From MGIIa-L3 sp11892u (GTDB lineage Archaea > Thermoplasmatota > Poseidoniia > Poseidoniales > Poseidoniaceae): DNA of 64,000 nt. Made by a program: the position numbers and the translations under genes. The notes under the pieces were generated by a model that was not told the origin of the DNA, did not search any database, and worked only from the letters and a program-made list of their open reading frames with translations. The stretch spans positions 73,399-137,398 of the forward strand of contig CBFHXB010000002.1 in the NCBI GenBank assembly GCA_965659685.1, given 5' to 3'. Of this stretch, positions 32,365 to 40,752 are shown in pieces (positions within the stretch are counted from its first letter, which is position 1; the number at the start of each line of letters is the position of its first letter).

Positions 32365-33786
32365 ATGTTCACAACGACGCGATTCAACGCATGGGACCTT
32401 CCCGACACCGTCCAAGCCCCCATCGAAGGCCATGGGAGGGAGTTTGCCACCGAAGTTCAACGCGACACCATTCCTCGTGCTCGCCTTGGGCGTGACGTGA
32501 TTGGGCAAGCCCGAACCGGGTCCGGAAAAACCGCGGCATTTGGCCTTCCGATGATCGAGCGTGCCACACCCGGTGCCGGTCTCCAAGCCTTGGTCCTCGC
32601 CCCCACCCGGGAACTTGCGGTGCAGGTCGCCGAAGAGCTCGATTCCCTTCAGGGCAAAACGGGGCTTCGCATGCAAACCGTGTACGGTGGTACGGACATC
32701 GAAAAGCAAGCCAAGCAACTCGACGCTGGCGTTGACGTCATCGTCGGCACACCGGGCCGTGTCATGGACATGTCCGAACGTGGGCACATCGACTTGACCA
32801 AGCCGGGGATGTTCATCCTCGACGAAGCAGACCGCATGCTCGACATGGGTTTCTTCCCCGACATCCTTTGGGTGTTGGAGCGGATGACCGCCCGTGAGCA
32901 AACCCTGCTCTTCTCGGCCACCTTCCCTCAAGAGATCGTCAACGCCGCTTCCGAGTTCATGCGCGACCCTGAATTCGTGCAGGCCAACGAAGACGAAATC
33001 GATCTGCCGGACGTGCGCATGCTGCTCGTCCACGTGGGTCGTTCCAACAAACTCTGGGCCACGGCCCGCGTGTTGGCCCACCTCGAAGAGGACGGTCAAG
33101 CCATCATCTTCGCTAACACGAAGCGCATGGTTGACCTTCTTGTGACCCGGCTCGCCAAGGCCAAATTCGACGTCGAAGGCCTCCACGGCGACCTCTCGCA
33201 AAACCAGCGTGAGCGCATCCTTGGTCGCTTCCGAGATGGCGACGTTCGCATCATCGTCGCGACCGACGTCGCTGCACGTGGCATTGACGTGGACACCGTG
33301 ACGCGCGTGATCAACTACGACGTGCCCAACGACATGGACGCCTTCATTCACCGCATTGGACGCACGGGTCGCATCGGTCGATCCGGAGAGGCATGGACCT
33401 TGGTGGACCGTACCTCCGGGCAACAGATGCAAAACATCGTGGCCACGTACGACCTTCCCGTCGAAGACGCGGACGCTCCGGACCTTCCCGAAGGCATGGA
33501 GCGCGACCCTGTTCAATTTCGAGAGGACCTTTCCGACGCCGCCGACCCCTTCGGCTTCGTCACCCTTCGGGTCAGCATCCCCTCCGCAGAAGGACTGTCC
33601 AAGGCCGCCCTCACCGATTGGCTCGTGGCCACGTTGTCGTGTGACCCGCTGGCCGTCGGAAGCATCGTCCAAGCTGAGGCCCACCTCGACCTTGGCATGC
33701 ACAGCAGCGTTGCGGCCAAGGCCATGAAGGCGCTCAGCAAGGAAGGCGTGGCGGGTTTGACCCGAACGGCTGAACTGGTGCTCTGA
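32365..33786 (+). CDS. DEAD-box RNA helicase
   Basis: ATP-dependent RNA unwinding, likely in ribosome assembly or mRNA turnover. All core motifs in order: Q motif region (FATEVQRDTIP), ARTGSGKT (motif I, about 49-56), PTRELA, TPGRVMD, DEAD at 153-156, SATFP, and HRIGRTGRIGR (motif VI). About 473 residues, with an extra C-terminal domain after the helicase core (about 390-473: VTLRVSIPSAEGLSKAALTDWLV...AKAMKALSKEG) that resembles the RNA-binding extension of DbpA/CshA-type helicases. GGAGG lies about ten bases before the ATG. Confidence 0.93.
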   Translation: MFTTTRFNAWDLPDTVQAPIEGHGREFATEVQRDTIPRARLGRDVIGQARTGSGKTAAFGLPMIERATPGAGLQALVLAPTRELAVQVAEELDSLQGKTGLRMQTVYGGTDIEKQAKQLDAGVDVIVGTPGRVMDMSERGHIDLTKPGMFILDEADRMLDMGFFPDILWVLERMTAREQTLLFSATFPQEIVNAASEFMRDPEFVQANEDEIDLPDVRMLLVHVGRSNKLWATARVLAHLEEDGQAIIFANTKRMVDLLVTRLAKAKFDVEGLHGDLSQNQRERILGRFRDGDVRIIVATDVAARGIDVDTVTRVINYDVPNDMDAFIHRIGRTGRIGRSGEAWTLVDRTSGQQMQNIVATYDLPVEDADAPDLPEGMERDPVQFREDLSDAADPFGFVTLRVSIPSAEGLSKAALTDWLVATLSCDPLAVGSIVQAEAHLDLGMHSSVAAKAMKALSKEGVAGLTRTAELVL

Positions 33787-33789
33787 GGT

Positions 33790-34785
33790 TCATTCCTCTT
33801 CACGTACGGCCTCACGCAAGGCCTGACGTTCGTCCTCATCGAGCATGCTTGGCCAGCGTCCGTCGGCGAGCGGTCGCTCGAAGATCAACGCACTTACCGC
33901 GAAACTGAGCAAGCCGAGGCTGGCCACCGACCACGCGCCGTCAATGGCATCGTTCCAGGTGTTTTCTGCGTCTGCACAACGTTGGCTGATCAGTTCGCTG
34001 AAGGCACACATTTCCGCGGTCGCACGTGCCTCAAGGGCGACCGGATCGTTGCGGACCATGTAGGTCGCCGTCAAGAAGAGGATCAAGGCCAACGCGACGC
34101 CCATCACGGGTTGCTTCCATGCAGGGCGATGCTCGGACCACGTCCAGGCCTTGCGGGGCGTGATGCGCCATCGGTCGCTGCCGGCCATGCTGCGGTCCTT
34201 CACCCGGCGAGGTCCCCCCACCCACGTGAACCATGCCAACCACAAGCCGATGAGGACCACAAGGAAGCCCCATTCGTACACGTTGCGGTGAAAGGCCCAC
34301 ATGTCGTTCAGGCACGCCGGATCGTTGGGTGCTTCCAAGCATCCACCAAGTGCGATGGGATAGAACGCGACCAAACGGGTGAGGTTGAGGATGAAAACCA
34401 ACGCACATCCGACGGCCACGGCGCGAAGCCGATCCCGCTGAGGCACGTCGTCGGTGATGAGGATGAGGGTGGAGAGGAAAATCATCTCGTGCACACCCGC
34501 GCATTCGTCTGAGACGTAGAGGCCGACGCTGTCGAAAGCACCAGGGAAACTGCTGTGATGGAAATCGATGCGCGTCGTCCAACCGTTGTGTTGGCTCAGG
34601 CTGACCGCGTCCGCGCCCCAAATCCACTCCGTGATGCCGTGCCACAACCACGCCTCCACCACCTGCAAGGGTGCCAGGGTGTCCGAAGGCTCGGTCAGGA
34701 ACCAGTAGAACGCCTCGACAAGAAGCAAAGCGAGCGGATACTTGCCATACCGCAGGCCAAGCGCTGCCACCTCGGACCAGGACAT
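33790..34785 (-). CDS. Archaeosortase/exosortase family transpeptidase
   Basis: Integral membrane Cys protease-transpeptidase that cleaves C-terminal sorting signals of exported proteins and joins them to a lipid or other acceptor. 331 residues, about seven helices. The conserved triad is present in the right order and topology: Cys95 in DECAGVHE, Arg137 in LNLTRLVAFYP, and His166 in FHRNVYEWGF. An extra loop with cysteines (LGGCLEAPNDPACLN) and a C-terminal periplasmic segment plus last helix (about 225-302) are unusual. Start at ATG 34785 places the first helix near residue 15. Divergent from tusA. Possible substrates are the anchored proteins at 6176 and 47281. Family call confident; subtype not assigned. 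Confidence 0.82.
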   Translation of the reverse strand: MSWSEVAALGLRYGKYPLALLLVEAFYWFLTEPSDTLAPLQVVEAWLWHGITEWIWGADAVSLSQHNGWTTRIDFHHSSFPGAFDSVGLYVSDECAGVHEMIFLSTLILITDDVPQRDRLRAVAVGCALVFILNLTRLVAFYPIALGGCLEAPNDPACLNDMWAFHRNVYEWGFLVVLIGLWLAWFTWVGGPRRVKDRSMAGSDRWRITPRKAWTWSEHRPAWKQPVMGVALALILFLTATYMVRNDPVALEARATAEMCAFSELISQRCADAENTWNDAIDGAWSVASLGLLSFAVSALIFERPLADGRWPSMLDEDERQALREAVREEE

Positions 34786-34890
34786 GTCGTCCTCGGCCTT
34801 CGCCGTCGCTGCCACAGCCCCACCTTTCGCTGCTGCCTCATAGGGGCGTCGGTCGCAATGCTTCAAGGCACCCCGGCCCTCCGGTCCACC

Positions 34891-35142
34891 ATGGAAGGCG
34901 GGGTGCAAGCGCTCGCCCCCAGCCACCGTCTGGACGTCAGAGGTTACCGGTGCCCGATCCCGGTGGGCGAGACCCGTCAGGCCTTGGCTGACTTGGAGCC
35001 GGGCAACGTTTTGGAAGTCAGGTTCGACGACCCTGAGGCGTTGGAAGACCTTCCTCCAATGCTGGCTCGACACGGCCACCGCATGCTTTCGGTGGAAGAG
35101 GTTGCAGGTGACTGGCGCATGTGCATCGAGGTGGTCAAGTGA
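34891..35142 (+). CDS. tusA: TusA-family sulfur carrier protein
   Basis: An 83-residue protein of the TusA/SirA fold: LDVRGYRCPIPVGETRQALADLEPGNVLEVRFDDPEAL, with the persulfide cysteine in the conserved RCPIP motif, ending in a GH...V pattern. TusA relays sulfur for tRNA thiolation, molybdopterin and other pathways. Start set at ATG 34891; ATG 34858 is possible. Its stop overlaps the ribA start (GTGA), implying co-translation. Role of this copy not specified by context. Confidence 0.88.
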   Translation: MEGGVQALAPSHRLDVRGYRCPIPVGETRQALADLEPGNVLEVRFDDPEALEDLPPMLARHGHRMLSVEEVAGDWRMCIEVVK

Positions 35143-35741
35143 GCACCGACGACGTCCCAAGCGTGGCCACCTTGCCCACGCCGTACGGTGCGTTTCGCAT
35201 CGAGGTGGTCAAGGACGAAGGCGGATTGGAACACGTCGCCCTTTCGATGGGCGATTTGAGCGGTCCCGACCCGGTGCTGGTGCGGCTCCATTCAGAATGT
35301 TTGACCGGCGATGCTTTTGGTTCGCTGCGTTGCGACTGTGGCCCACAACTCAACGCCGCCCTCGCGGCGGTGGCCCAACGAGGATGGGGCTGCGTGTTGT
35401 ACCTCCGCCAGGAAGGTCGAGGCATCGGGCTCCACGCCAAAATTCAGGCCTACCATCTGCAAGACCAAGGTGCAGACACCCTTGATGCGAACCTGATGCT
35501 TGGGCACCCGGCCGACGGACGGGATTACACCATGGCCGCGAAGATGCTGACTTCCCTCGGCGTCGGTCAGGTTTCGTTGCTGACCAACAACCCCGACAAG
35601 GTCGAACAACTGCGTTCCTATGGCATTGATGTGGTCGAACGGATCCCCCTCGTCGCTGGCGTTGGCGAGGACAACAGGGACTACCTCCGTACCAAGGCAG
35701 AGCGCATGGGTCACGAACTTGAGGGCGACGATCTCGCCTGA
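35139..35741 (+). CDS. ribA: GTP cyclohydrolase II
   Basis: First step of riboflavin synthesis: opens GTP to the diaminopyrimidine, formate and pyrophosphate. RibA motifs: VRLHSECLTGDAFGSLRCDCG with the zinc cysteines 54, 65 and 67, then YLRQEGRGIGLHAKIQAY (catalytic region), DTLDAN and LTNNPDKVEQL. 200 residues, standard. Many archaea use the type III enzyme instead, so the bacterial-type RibA is worth noting; it is known in some Thermoplasmata relatives and may be transferred. GTG start at 35139 overlaps tusA. Confidence 0.93.
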   Translation: MSTDDVPSVATLPTPYGAFRIEVVKDEGGLEHVALSMGDLSGPDPVLVRLHSECLTGDAFGSLRCDCGPQLNAALAAVAQRGWGCVLYLRQEGRGIGLHAKIQAYHLQDQGADTLDANLMLGHPADGRDYTMAAKMLTSLGVGQVSLLTNNPDKVEQLRSYGIDVVERIPLVAGVGEDNRDYLRTKAERMGHELEGDDLA

Positions 35742-35832
35742 ACGTCTGACAGCCGGGTCACCTTTCAGTCGGGGTGCAATTTCACCGCAACGACCTTGAT
35801 GAAACCGCCCGTGGGGAGGGCAAGGGTCGCAC

Positions 35833-36318
35833 ATGGACATTGAGACCGCAGCAAACATTGGCGAAGCCGTGAGCGGCATCGCCATTTTGTTCACCCTGCT
35901 GTTCAGCCTGCGGCAGGTCAAGTTCTGGAACGAGAACCGTCGCTATGAGATCGGTCGTGACCTGGCGGCTCACCTCAACAATCCGATGATCCACCGTGGT
36001 TTTGCCGTCACCACGAACAAACTTCACGAGGAATTGAGCCTTGAGGAATTGGTGGGGCTGACCCGTGAAGAAAAGGACGCCATGAACGCCACGATGATTG
36101 GCATGAACAACATCGGTCTTCTCGCCAAGCACGGTCACCTTTCGCTGGATTTGGTCGAAGCTTTTTGCGGCTATTACGTTCGGATCTTTGGGCCACGATG
36201 GCGCCGTGCCGTTGAGGTTCATGCCCAAGCCATGCAGCAAGTTGAATCGGTCAGCACCGTATGGAATGGGCTGTACTGGTTGATGGACACCCTCGAAGGT
36301 GACCGTGACGAACCCTGA
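35833..36318 (+). CDS. Membrane-anchored protein, unknown function
   Basis: A 161-residue protein with one N-terminal helix (GEAVSGIAILFTLLFSLRQVKFW) and a helical cytosolic part (LEELVGLTREEKDAMNATMIGMNNIGLL, LDLVEAFCGYYVRIFG). Similar in style to short bacterial DUF4760-like proteins, but no firm match. ATG 35833 is the natural start. Confidence 0.6.
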   Translation: MDIETAANIGEAVSGIAILFTLLFSLRQVKFWNENRRYEIGRDLAAHLNNPMIHRGFAVTTNKLHEELSLEELVGLTREEKDAMNATMIGMNNIGLLAKHGHLSLDLVEAFCGYYVRIFGPRWRRAVEVHAQAMQQVESVSTVWNGLYWLMDTLEGDRDEP

Positions 36319-36358
36319 CACGCTGAATGAGCGGCCCCCCACGGCTCGTGCGTGGTGA

Positions 36359-36367
36359 AGGCTAAAC
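36359..36367 (+). promoter_or_regulatory. TATA-like box of the LysE-type gene
   Basis: GGCTAAACC centred about 26 bases before the ATG at 36390, the spacing of a leaderless archaeal transcript. Confidence 0.4.
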
Positions 36368-36389
36368 CTCGCGTGCTGGACCTGCGGGC

Positions 36390-37019
36390 ATGGAGGTGGA
36401 GCTCGTCCTCGCGCTGGCCGCGGCCGGCACGATGCTGGGCGTCGTGGAGGGCCTGAAGCCCGGTCCTCTGATGACCATGGTCGTCCGCGAAACGCTCTCC
36501 GGTGGACTGAAGGCGGGCATGTGGACGGCCGCAGCCCCGATCTTCACCGACGGGCCGCTCATCCTCCTCAGCGTTCTGGTCGCCGCCTCGGTGGCCAACA
36601 GCCCGTACCTGCTGCTCGCCATCACGGTGGCGGGGGCGCTTTTCCTGGCCAAGATGGGCATCGATTGCTTCACCCTTGATCCGCCGGACTTCAATGCTGA
36701 GCCCGGCGCTCCTTCAGGCTCGCTGCTTCGTGGCGTCATCACCAATTTGCTGAACCCGAACGCCTACGTGTTTTGGTTCCTGATCGGTGGGCCTCTGATG
36801 GCCTCGGTGGTGCAGGAGGAATGGCTGGCACCGGTGGCCTACGCCCTGTCTTTCCTGCTGACGCTGATGCTGACCAAGGCCGTCGTCGCCTATGCGGTGC
36901 ACAAGGCGAGCAACGGCATCTCCGAGACCGTCTACAAGCGCCTGCTTGCCGGATGCGGCGTGGTGATGCTCGGCTTCTCGGCCTTCTACGTCCGTGCAGC
37001 CTGGCAACTCCTCAACTGA
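36390..37019 (+). CDS. LysE/RhtB-family exporter
   Basis: A 209-residue membrane protein with six hydrophobic stretches. The LysE superfamily signature is seen in GVVEGLKPGPLMTMVVRETLSGGLKAG (GxxPGP with the following R) and GVITNLLNPNAYVFWFL (NP motif). The family exports amino acids or related metabolites; the substrate here cannot be told. The TATA-like box at 36359 suggests a leaderless message. Confidence 0.85.
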   Translation: MEVELVLALAAAGTMLGVVEGLKPGPLMTMVVRETLSGGLKAGMWTAAAPIFTDGPLILLSVLVAASVANSPYLLLAITVAGALFLAKMGIDCFTLDPPDFNAEPGAPSGSLLRGVITNLLNPNAYVFWFLIGGPLMASVVQEEWLAPVAYALSFLLTLMLTKAVVAYAVHKASNGISETVYKRLLAGCGVVMLGFSAFYVRAAWQLLN

Positions 37020-37143
37020 AGCAGTTCCATCACCTCAAACTTCCCGGAATGTGCGTGATCGCGCCGGGCCAACGAGGTGACCAGCAAAAATCGATTCACC
37101 TCGTGGCGAAGCGCGAGCACGCTAGCAGCTGAGAGAAGCAGAG

Positions 37144-37216
37144 TGCTCGCGCCGGGATTTGAACCCGGGTCAAAGGAATGAGAATCCTTTATGATGGGCC
37201 ACTACACCACGCAAGC
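37144..37216 (-). tRNA. tRNA-Glu (anticodon CTC)
   Basis: Minus-strand cloverleaf: acceptor GCTTGCG with CGCGAGC (one G-T pair), anticodon stem AAGGA/TCCTT around TTCTCAT (anticodon CTC), T-arm CCGGG-TTCAAAT-CCCGG, discriminator A. CCA not encoded. Confidence 0.96.
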
Positions 37217-37240
37217 AGGCATTTTCGCCGAACGTCCTCC

Positions 37241-37250
37241 CGTATTTAGC
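37241..37250 (-). promoter_or_regulatory. TATA-like promoter box of tRNA-Glu
   Basis: GCTAAATACG on the minus strand, about 30 bases before the tRNA-Glu 5' end, sharing TAAATACGGG with the tRNA-Lys promoter. Confidence 0.7.
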
Positions 37251-37265
37251 GCTAACCGACGGGTC

Positions 37266-37327
37266 GAAAGTGAACGCCGTACGTTGAACTGAAATCGATG
37301 CAGTGTCGTGGTCTTCACTTCACTTTC
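37266..37327. repeat. Nine-base inverted repeat
   Basis: GAAAGTGAA at 37266-37274 and its exact complement TTCACTTTC at 37319-37327 are separated by 44 bases. They lie between the tRNA-Glu promoter and the first possible gene downstream (37379). Could be an operator for either side, or chance. Confidence 0.3.
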
Positions 37328-37378
37328 AGCGACCTCTCCCAATCGCCGCCTCATATGCGACCGGCGTGAGCGGTCATC

Positions 37379-37627
37379 ATGGCCCACGCCCCCATCCCCC
37401 CGACCTTCGCGTCCATGCACACCCTGCATGCCCCCGCCCAACGCTCGCCGTGGACGGACGATCACCACAGCCCCCTTGCACACGCTTCTGGCCGGCTCCC
37501 CGTTCGAAGCCAGGACGCCGATTGGCGCCCCCTTCACCTCATGGAGCGGCCCGTCCGACCCCTGTCGCGCAGCCTCCAAGGTTTGCAAGCCAGGGCCAAC
37601 GCCCTTCCGGTTCGGGGGGTGGCTTGA
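37379..37627 (+). CDS. Doubtful small reading frame upstream of wHTH gene
   Basis: An 82-codon frame starting MAHAPIPPTFASMHTL, Pro/His/Arg-rich and probably disordered. Third positions are C/G-rich, and the stop overlaps the next start as TGATG, which suggests translational coupling. No homologous motif is visible, and competing frames cross the same DNA, so it may be non-coding leader. Apart from this the 37217-37626 stretch holds only the tRNA-Glu promoter and the inverted repeat. Confidence 0.35.
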   Translation: MAHAPIPPTFASMHTLHAPAQRSPWTDDHHSPLAHASGRLPVRSQDADWRPLHLMERPVRPLSRSLQGLQARANALPVRGVA

Positions 37628-37866
37628 TGGGTCGCACGCAACGCCTTCGTGAAGCCATTCACTGCTACCTCGGCGAGCACGGTGAAGCCAACACGACGAT
37701 GATTCTCGATCACATCAACAGCCGCTTCCGCTGGGGTGCCACCATGAACCAAATCGGGAACGTGCTCGCACGTGACCGGCGCTTTGAGAAGGTCGGTTTC
37801 GATGATCGAAGCGCAACCGGTGGCTTCCGCATTCGCGTCTGCATTTGGTCCATCGCCGCCTCCTGA
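37627..37866 (+). CDS. Small winged-helix-like protein
   Basis: A 79-residue protein with the pattern of a single winged helix: RLREAIHCYLGEHGEANTTMILDHIN as the first two helices, GATMNQIGNVLARDRRFEKVG as recognition helix and wing. Such small proteins usually bind DNA. ATG 37627 overlaps the preceding stop (TGATG). The gene ends 39 bases before the prenyltransferase start. Confidence 0.6.
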   Translation: MGRTQRLREAIHCYLGEHGEANTTMILDHINSRFRWGATMNQIGNVLARDRRFEKVGFDDRSATGGFRIRVCIWSIAAS

Positions 37867-37905
37867 GGGGCAAAGGTCCTTGGCGCGTTCGCCGGGCTTC
37901 GGTGC

Positions 37906-38790
37906 ATGGCAGGCCGTGCTGGAGCGTTGCTCGAGCTGACCAGGCCCACCAACTTGGTCCTCGGTGCGGCCACGGTTCCACTGGGGGCCACCATGGTCTT
38001 GGGAGAGGCCTGGACCTCTGAGTCGATCACGGTCACGGCCCTCTACGCCACCAGCGTGGTGGCCTTCATGGCCGCAGGGAACGCGATGAATGACCTTCGC
38101 GACGTCGAGGTGGACCGTGTGGTTCACCCGCACCGGCCCCTGCCCAGCGGTCGCGTTTCACGGCCGGTGGCCGCACGCTTCACGGCAGGATTGTGGCTGC
38201 TCTCGTTGCTGACCTTGGTCCTCGGTACCGCTGGGTTGGCCACAGGAATGCCGGACGCTCCGATGCTGGCGCCCGTCGTCATCTGGGTGCTCGCGGCCGT
38301 GCTGATGATGACCTACGACCACGGCCCGGCCCTGAAGGACCGAGGCCTGAGCGGCAACCTCGCCATCTCCGTGCTGGTGGGTGCTGTCGTGCTGTTCGGG
38401 GCCGCTGGCGTTGGGTCTTGGGCCCATCCTGTCGCCTTGGCGGCCGCTGCGGTGGCGGCCTTGGTCAACCTCGCACGGGAGATCGTCAAGGACGTCCATG
38501 ATCTGGAGGGCGACGAAGGGCACCGCTCCACCTTGCCGATGGTCATTGGGGCCGAGCGTGCTCGGATGGTCGCCTACGTCTGTGCCTTGCTCGGACTCGT
38601 TGTGCTCTACCTTCCGTACTGGCGTGGCCCGTTGGCCTTCTCCCAAATCTTGCTTCAGGCCCCGGCCATCTTGCTCATCATCACGACGAACGGTCCGCTT
38701 TACCAGGGCCAAGATGCCGTGGTGGCCAGCAGGTTCCGGCTTGGGATGTTGGCCGGTCTCTTCGGATTCCTGGGCAGCGTGCTGCTTTGA
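37906..38790 (+). CDS. UbiA-family prenyltransferase, likely DGGGP synthase
   Basis: Membrane enzyme adding a geranylgeranyl chain; in archaea the usual member makes digeranylgeranylglyceryl phosphate, the second ether-lipid step. 294 residues, about nine helices. The two Asp-rich sites are present: NDLRDVEVDRVVHPHRPLPSG (residues 62-82, NDxxDxxxD) and REIVKDVHDLEGDEGH. These sequences match archaeal DGGGP synthases well; other UbiA activities (quinone or heme side chains) remain possible. Convergent with argF, stops abutting in TGATCA. Confidence 0.85.
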   Translation: MAGRAGALLELTRPTNLVLGAATVPLGATMVLGEAWTSESITVTALYATSVVAFMAAGNAMNDLRDVEVDRVVHPHRPLPSGRVSRPVAARFTAGLWLLSLLTLVLGTAGLATGMPDAPMLAPVVIWVLAAVLMMTYDHGPALKDRGLSGNLAISVLVGAVVLFGAAGVGSWAHPVALAAAAVAALVNLAREIVKDVHDLEGDEGHRSTLPMVIGAERARMVAYVCALLGLVVLYLPYWRGPLAFSQILLQAPAILLIITTNGPLYQGQDAVVASRFRLGMLAGLFGFLGSVLL

Positions 38791-39780
38791 TCAGGATTCG
38801 AGTCCCATGAACTCGCCCATGGCTTCCCAAGCAACGGGATTGACCATGCGTGCCATGATCGACATTTGTGCCCACATTCGGTTTTCGGCTTGGTCGAAGA
38901 CGATGGATTGGTCATGGTCCATGACCCCATCCGTGACCTCCTCGCCGCGGTGGGCCGGGAGGCAGTGCATGAAGCGCCACGCTTCGTCCGCGTGAGCCAC
39001 AAGGTCCTCGTTGACCTGGAATCCATCGAAATCGTTCATCTTCCCATCGAGGTGTTCTTCGCCCATCGACACGAACACGTCGGTGTAGATGACGTGGGAG
39101 CCGCTGACGGCTTCCACCGGGTCGTTCGTTGCCGTGATGGTTGCTCCTGTTTCCTCAGCGATGGCATGGGCCCGGGCCACCACGTCCTCGTCCGGTTCGT
39201 ACCCCTTTGGTACGGCGTAGGCCACGTCGTGGCCAAGCATGACCGAAGCCAGCATCAGGTCATGCAGCACGTTGTTGCCGTCGCCGACCCAACTGACGCG
39301 GAGTTTCTCGTCGGTGTCGAAGGCTTCCATGACGGTCATGAGGTCCGCAGCGGCTTGGCAGGGATGATGCTTGTCGGAAAGCGCGTTGATCACCGGCACG
39401 TCAGCGCTCCGGGCCAGTTCAGTCACGTCCGCGTGGGCGTAGCAGCGGTAGGTGATGGCGCCCAAGAATCGGGAGAGCACTTTGGCGGTGTCCGCCACGG
39501 TTTCGCTTGTACCAAGTTGGATGTCGTTCTTCAAGAGGGTGAGTGGATTTCCACCCAACCGGTCGATGCCGACTTCAAAGGAGACGCGTGTTCGGGTGCT
39601 GGGCTTCTCGTAGATGCAGCCTACCGTCAGCGTGTCCAAGGGCATGAAGTTCAGGACGACTTCGTCGCCGGTCTTCCACAAACGCTTGAACTCGATGGCC
39701 CACCGCAGCACGGCTTCAAGGTCTTCTCCAAGGTCATCGATGGCGAGCAGAGCATCGGTCATGTCCCGCTTGGGCCTCAT
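38791..39780 (-). CDS. argF: Ornithine carbamoyltransferase
   Basis: Makes citrulline from ornithine and carbamoyl phosphate in arginine synthesis. Seen: KPSTRTRVSFE (carbamoyl-phosphate STRTR, residues 61-65), HPCQAAADLMT, WVGDGNNVLHDLM and the ornithine-binding HCLPAHRGEEV, which distinguishes it from aspartate carbamoyltransferase. 329 residues. Start ATG 39780; ATG 39762 (MTDALLAIDD) is equally plausible. Follows the GPN GTPase by 19 bases on the same strand. Confidence 0.93.
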   Translation of the reverse strand: MRPKRDMTDALLAIDDLGEDLEAVLRWAIEFKRLWKTGDEVVLNFMPLDTLTVGCIYEKPSTRTRVSFEVGIDRLGGNPLTLLKNDIQLGTSETVADTAKVLSRFLGAITYRCYAHADVTELARSADVPVINALSDKHHPCQAAADLMTVMEAFDTDEKLRVSWVGDGNNVLHDLMLASVMLGHDVAYAVPKGYEPDEDVVARAHAIAEETGATITATNDPVEAVSGSHVIYTDVFVSMGEEHLDGKMNDFDGFQVNEDLVAHADEAWRFMHCLPAHRGEEVTDGVMDHDQSIVFDQAENRMWAQMSIMARMVNPVAWEAMGEFMGLES

Positions 39781-39799
39781 GCGGCCCTTGAGCGTTGCT

Positions 39800-40624
39800 T
39801 CAGTTACGCTCGTGCTCGATGTCGGGTGCGAAGCCGTCGCGGGCGTCGCTCATGCCGCCGTACATGGCCTGCACAAAGGTGAGGATGTCGGCAAGACCTT
39901 CTTCAAGTTCCGACGACAATGGGGTCAGGCCAGGAGCTTGCGAAAAGGACTGCATCAAGCGGAGCTGGTTGATGGCGAATTCCGTGCGCTGACCGCCGGC
40001 TTCGTCAAACAAGGCTTGCTCGAGGATCTCAAGACGCTCGGACCACTCGAGGACGCGTTCCAGCTCTTCCTCATCAAGCAGGTCGCTCTTGGAGAGGAAG
40101 TTCTTGGTCGGAAGGCCCAATCGGAATTCAACGATCGACGACAGCAGCATTTGACTGACGAAACCGCTCGGGGACCGTGACAACATCGGGTCGAAGAGGT
40201 AGATGATGGCGGCTTGTTCGCGCCCCAGCACGTCGATGAGGTGGCTGCTGGCTTCACGGAAGGCAAAGAGTTCGACTTGCCCGGGGGTGTCGACAATCAT
40301 CAGTTCGCCCGAGAGCGTGTGCAGTTGCTCCGCAACGTCACCCGCTTGGGCAGCGAGGAGGTCGGCGGCCAAGATTTGGGCGCCGTTGGGTCCAAGGTCG
40401 TATTCGTCCATGACCTCGGTGAGGGAGATCATGTCACGGACGTCGAATTCGGCGTCGTAGTGCACCCGTTCGGCCCCTGGGTCGAGGTTGACGGCAAGAA
40501 CTTCGGTTTCGAGGAACCGTGACCAGCGTTGGAACGCCGTCACCAGCGAGGATTTTCCGGCACCGGCAGTGCCCACCACGAAGACAACAGGGGGAGTGCT
40601 TGAGTCGCCGCCGGCCATGGTCAT
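39800..40624 (-). CDS. GPN-loop GTPase
   Basis: Dimeric GTPase of the GPN/XAB1 family, universal in archaea and linked in eukaryotes to RNA polymerase II assembly. Walker A is GTAGAGKSS (18-26), the Asp-rich switch region NLDPGAERVHYDAEFDVRD follows, the family loop Gly-Pro-Asn is at 78-80 (DLGPNGAQI), and the G3 motif reads IVDTPGQVELF. G4 is LSKSDLL. 274 residues. ATG 40624, divergent from the proline-rich protein gene. Confidence 0.9.
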   Translation of the reverse strand: MTMAGGDSSTPPVVFVVGTAGAGKSSLVTAFQRWSRFLETEVLAVNLDPGAERVHYDAEFDVRDMISLTEVMDEYDLGPNGAQILAADLLAAQAGDVAEQLHTLSGELMIVDTPGQVELFAFREASSHLIDVLGREQAAIIYLFDPMLSRSPSGFVSQMLLSSIVEFRLGLPTKNFLSKSDLLDEEELERVLEWSERLEILEQALFDEAGGQRTEFAINQLRLMQSFSQAPGLTPLSSELEEGLADILTFVQAMYGGMSDARDGFAPDIEHERN

Positions 40625-40752
40625 CGGCGGTTATGGCCCTTCTTCAACGCGACGGAGCCAGAACGCCACCTTCCGCGCTGAAGTGGGGAACGGTTATGTG
40701 CTCATCAGCGATGCAAACGTTGCCGCCTTACGGCTCTTCAGGAGGAAGAAGC

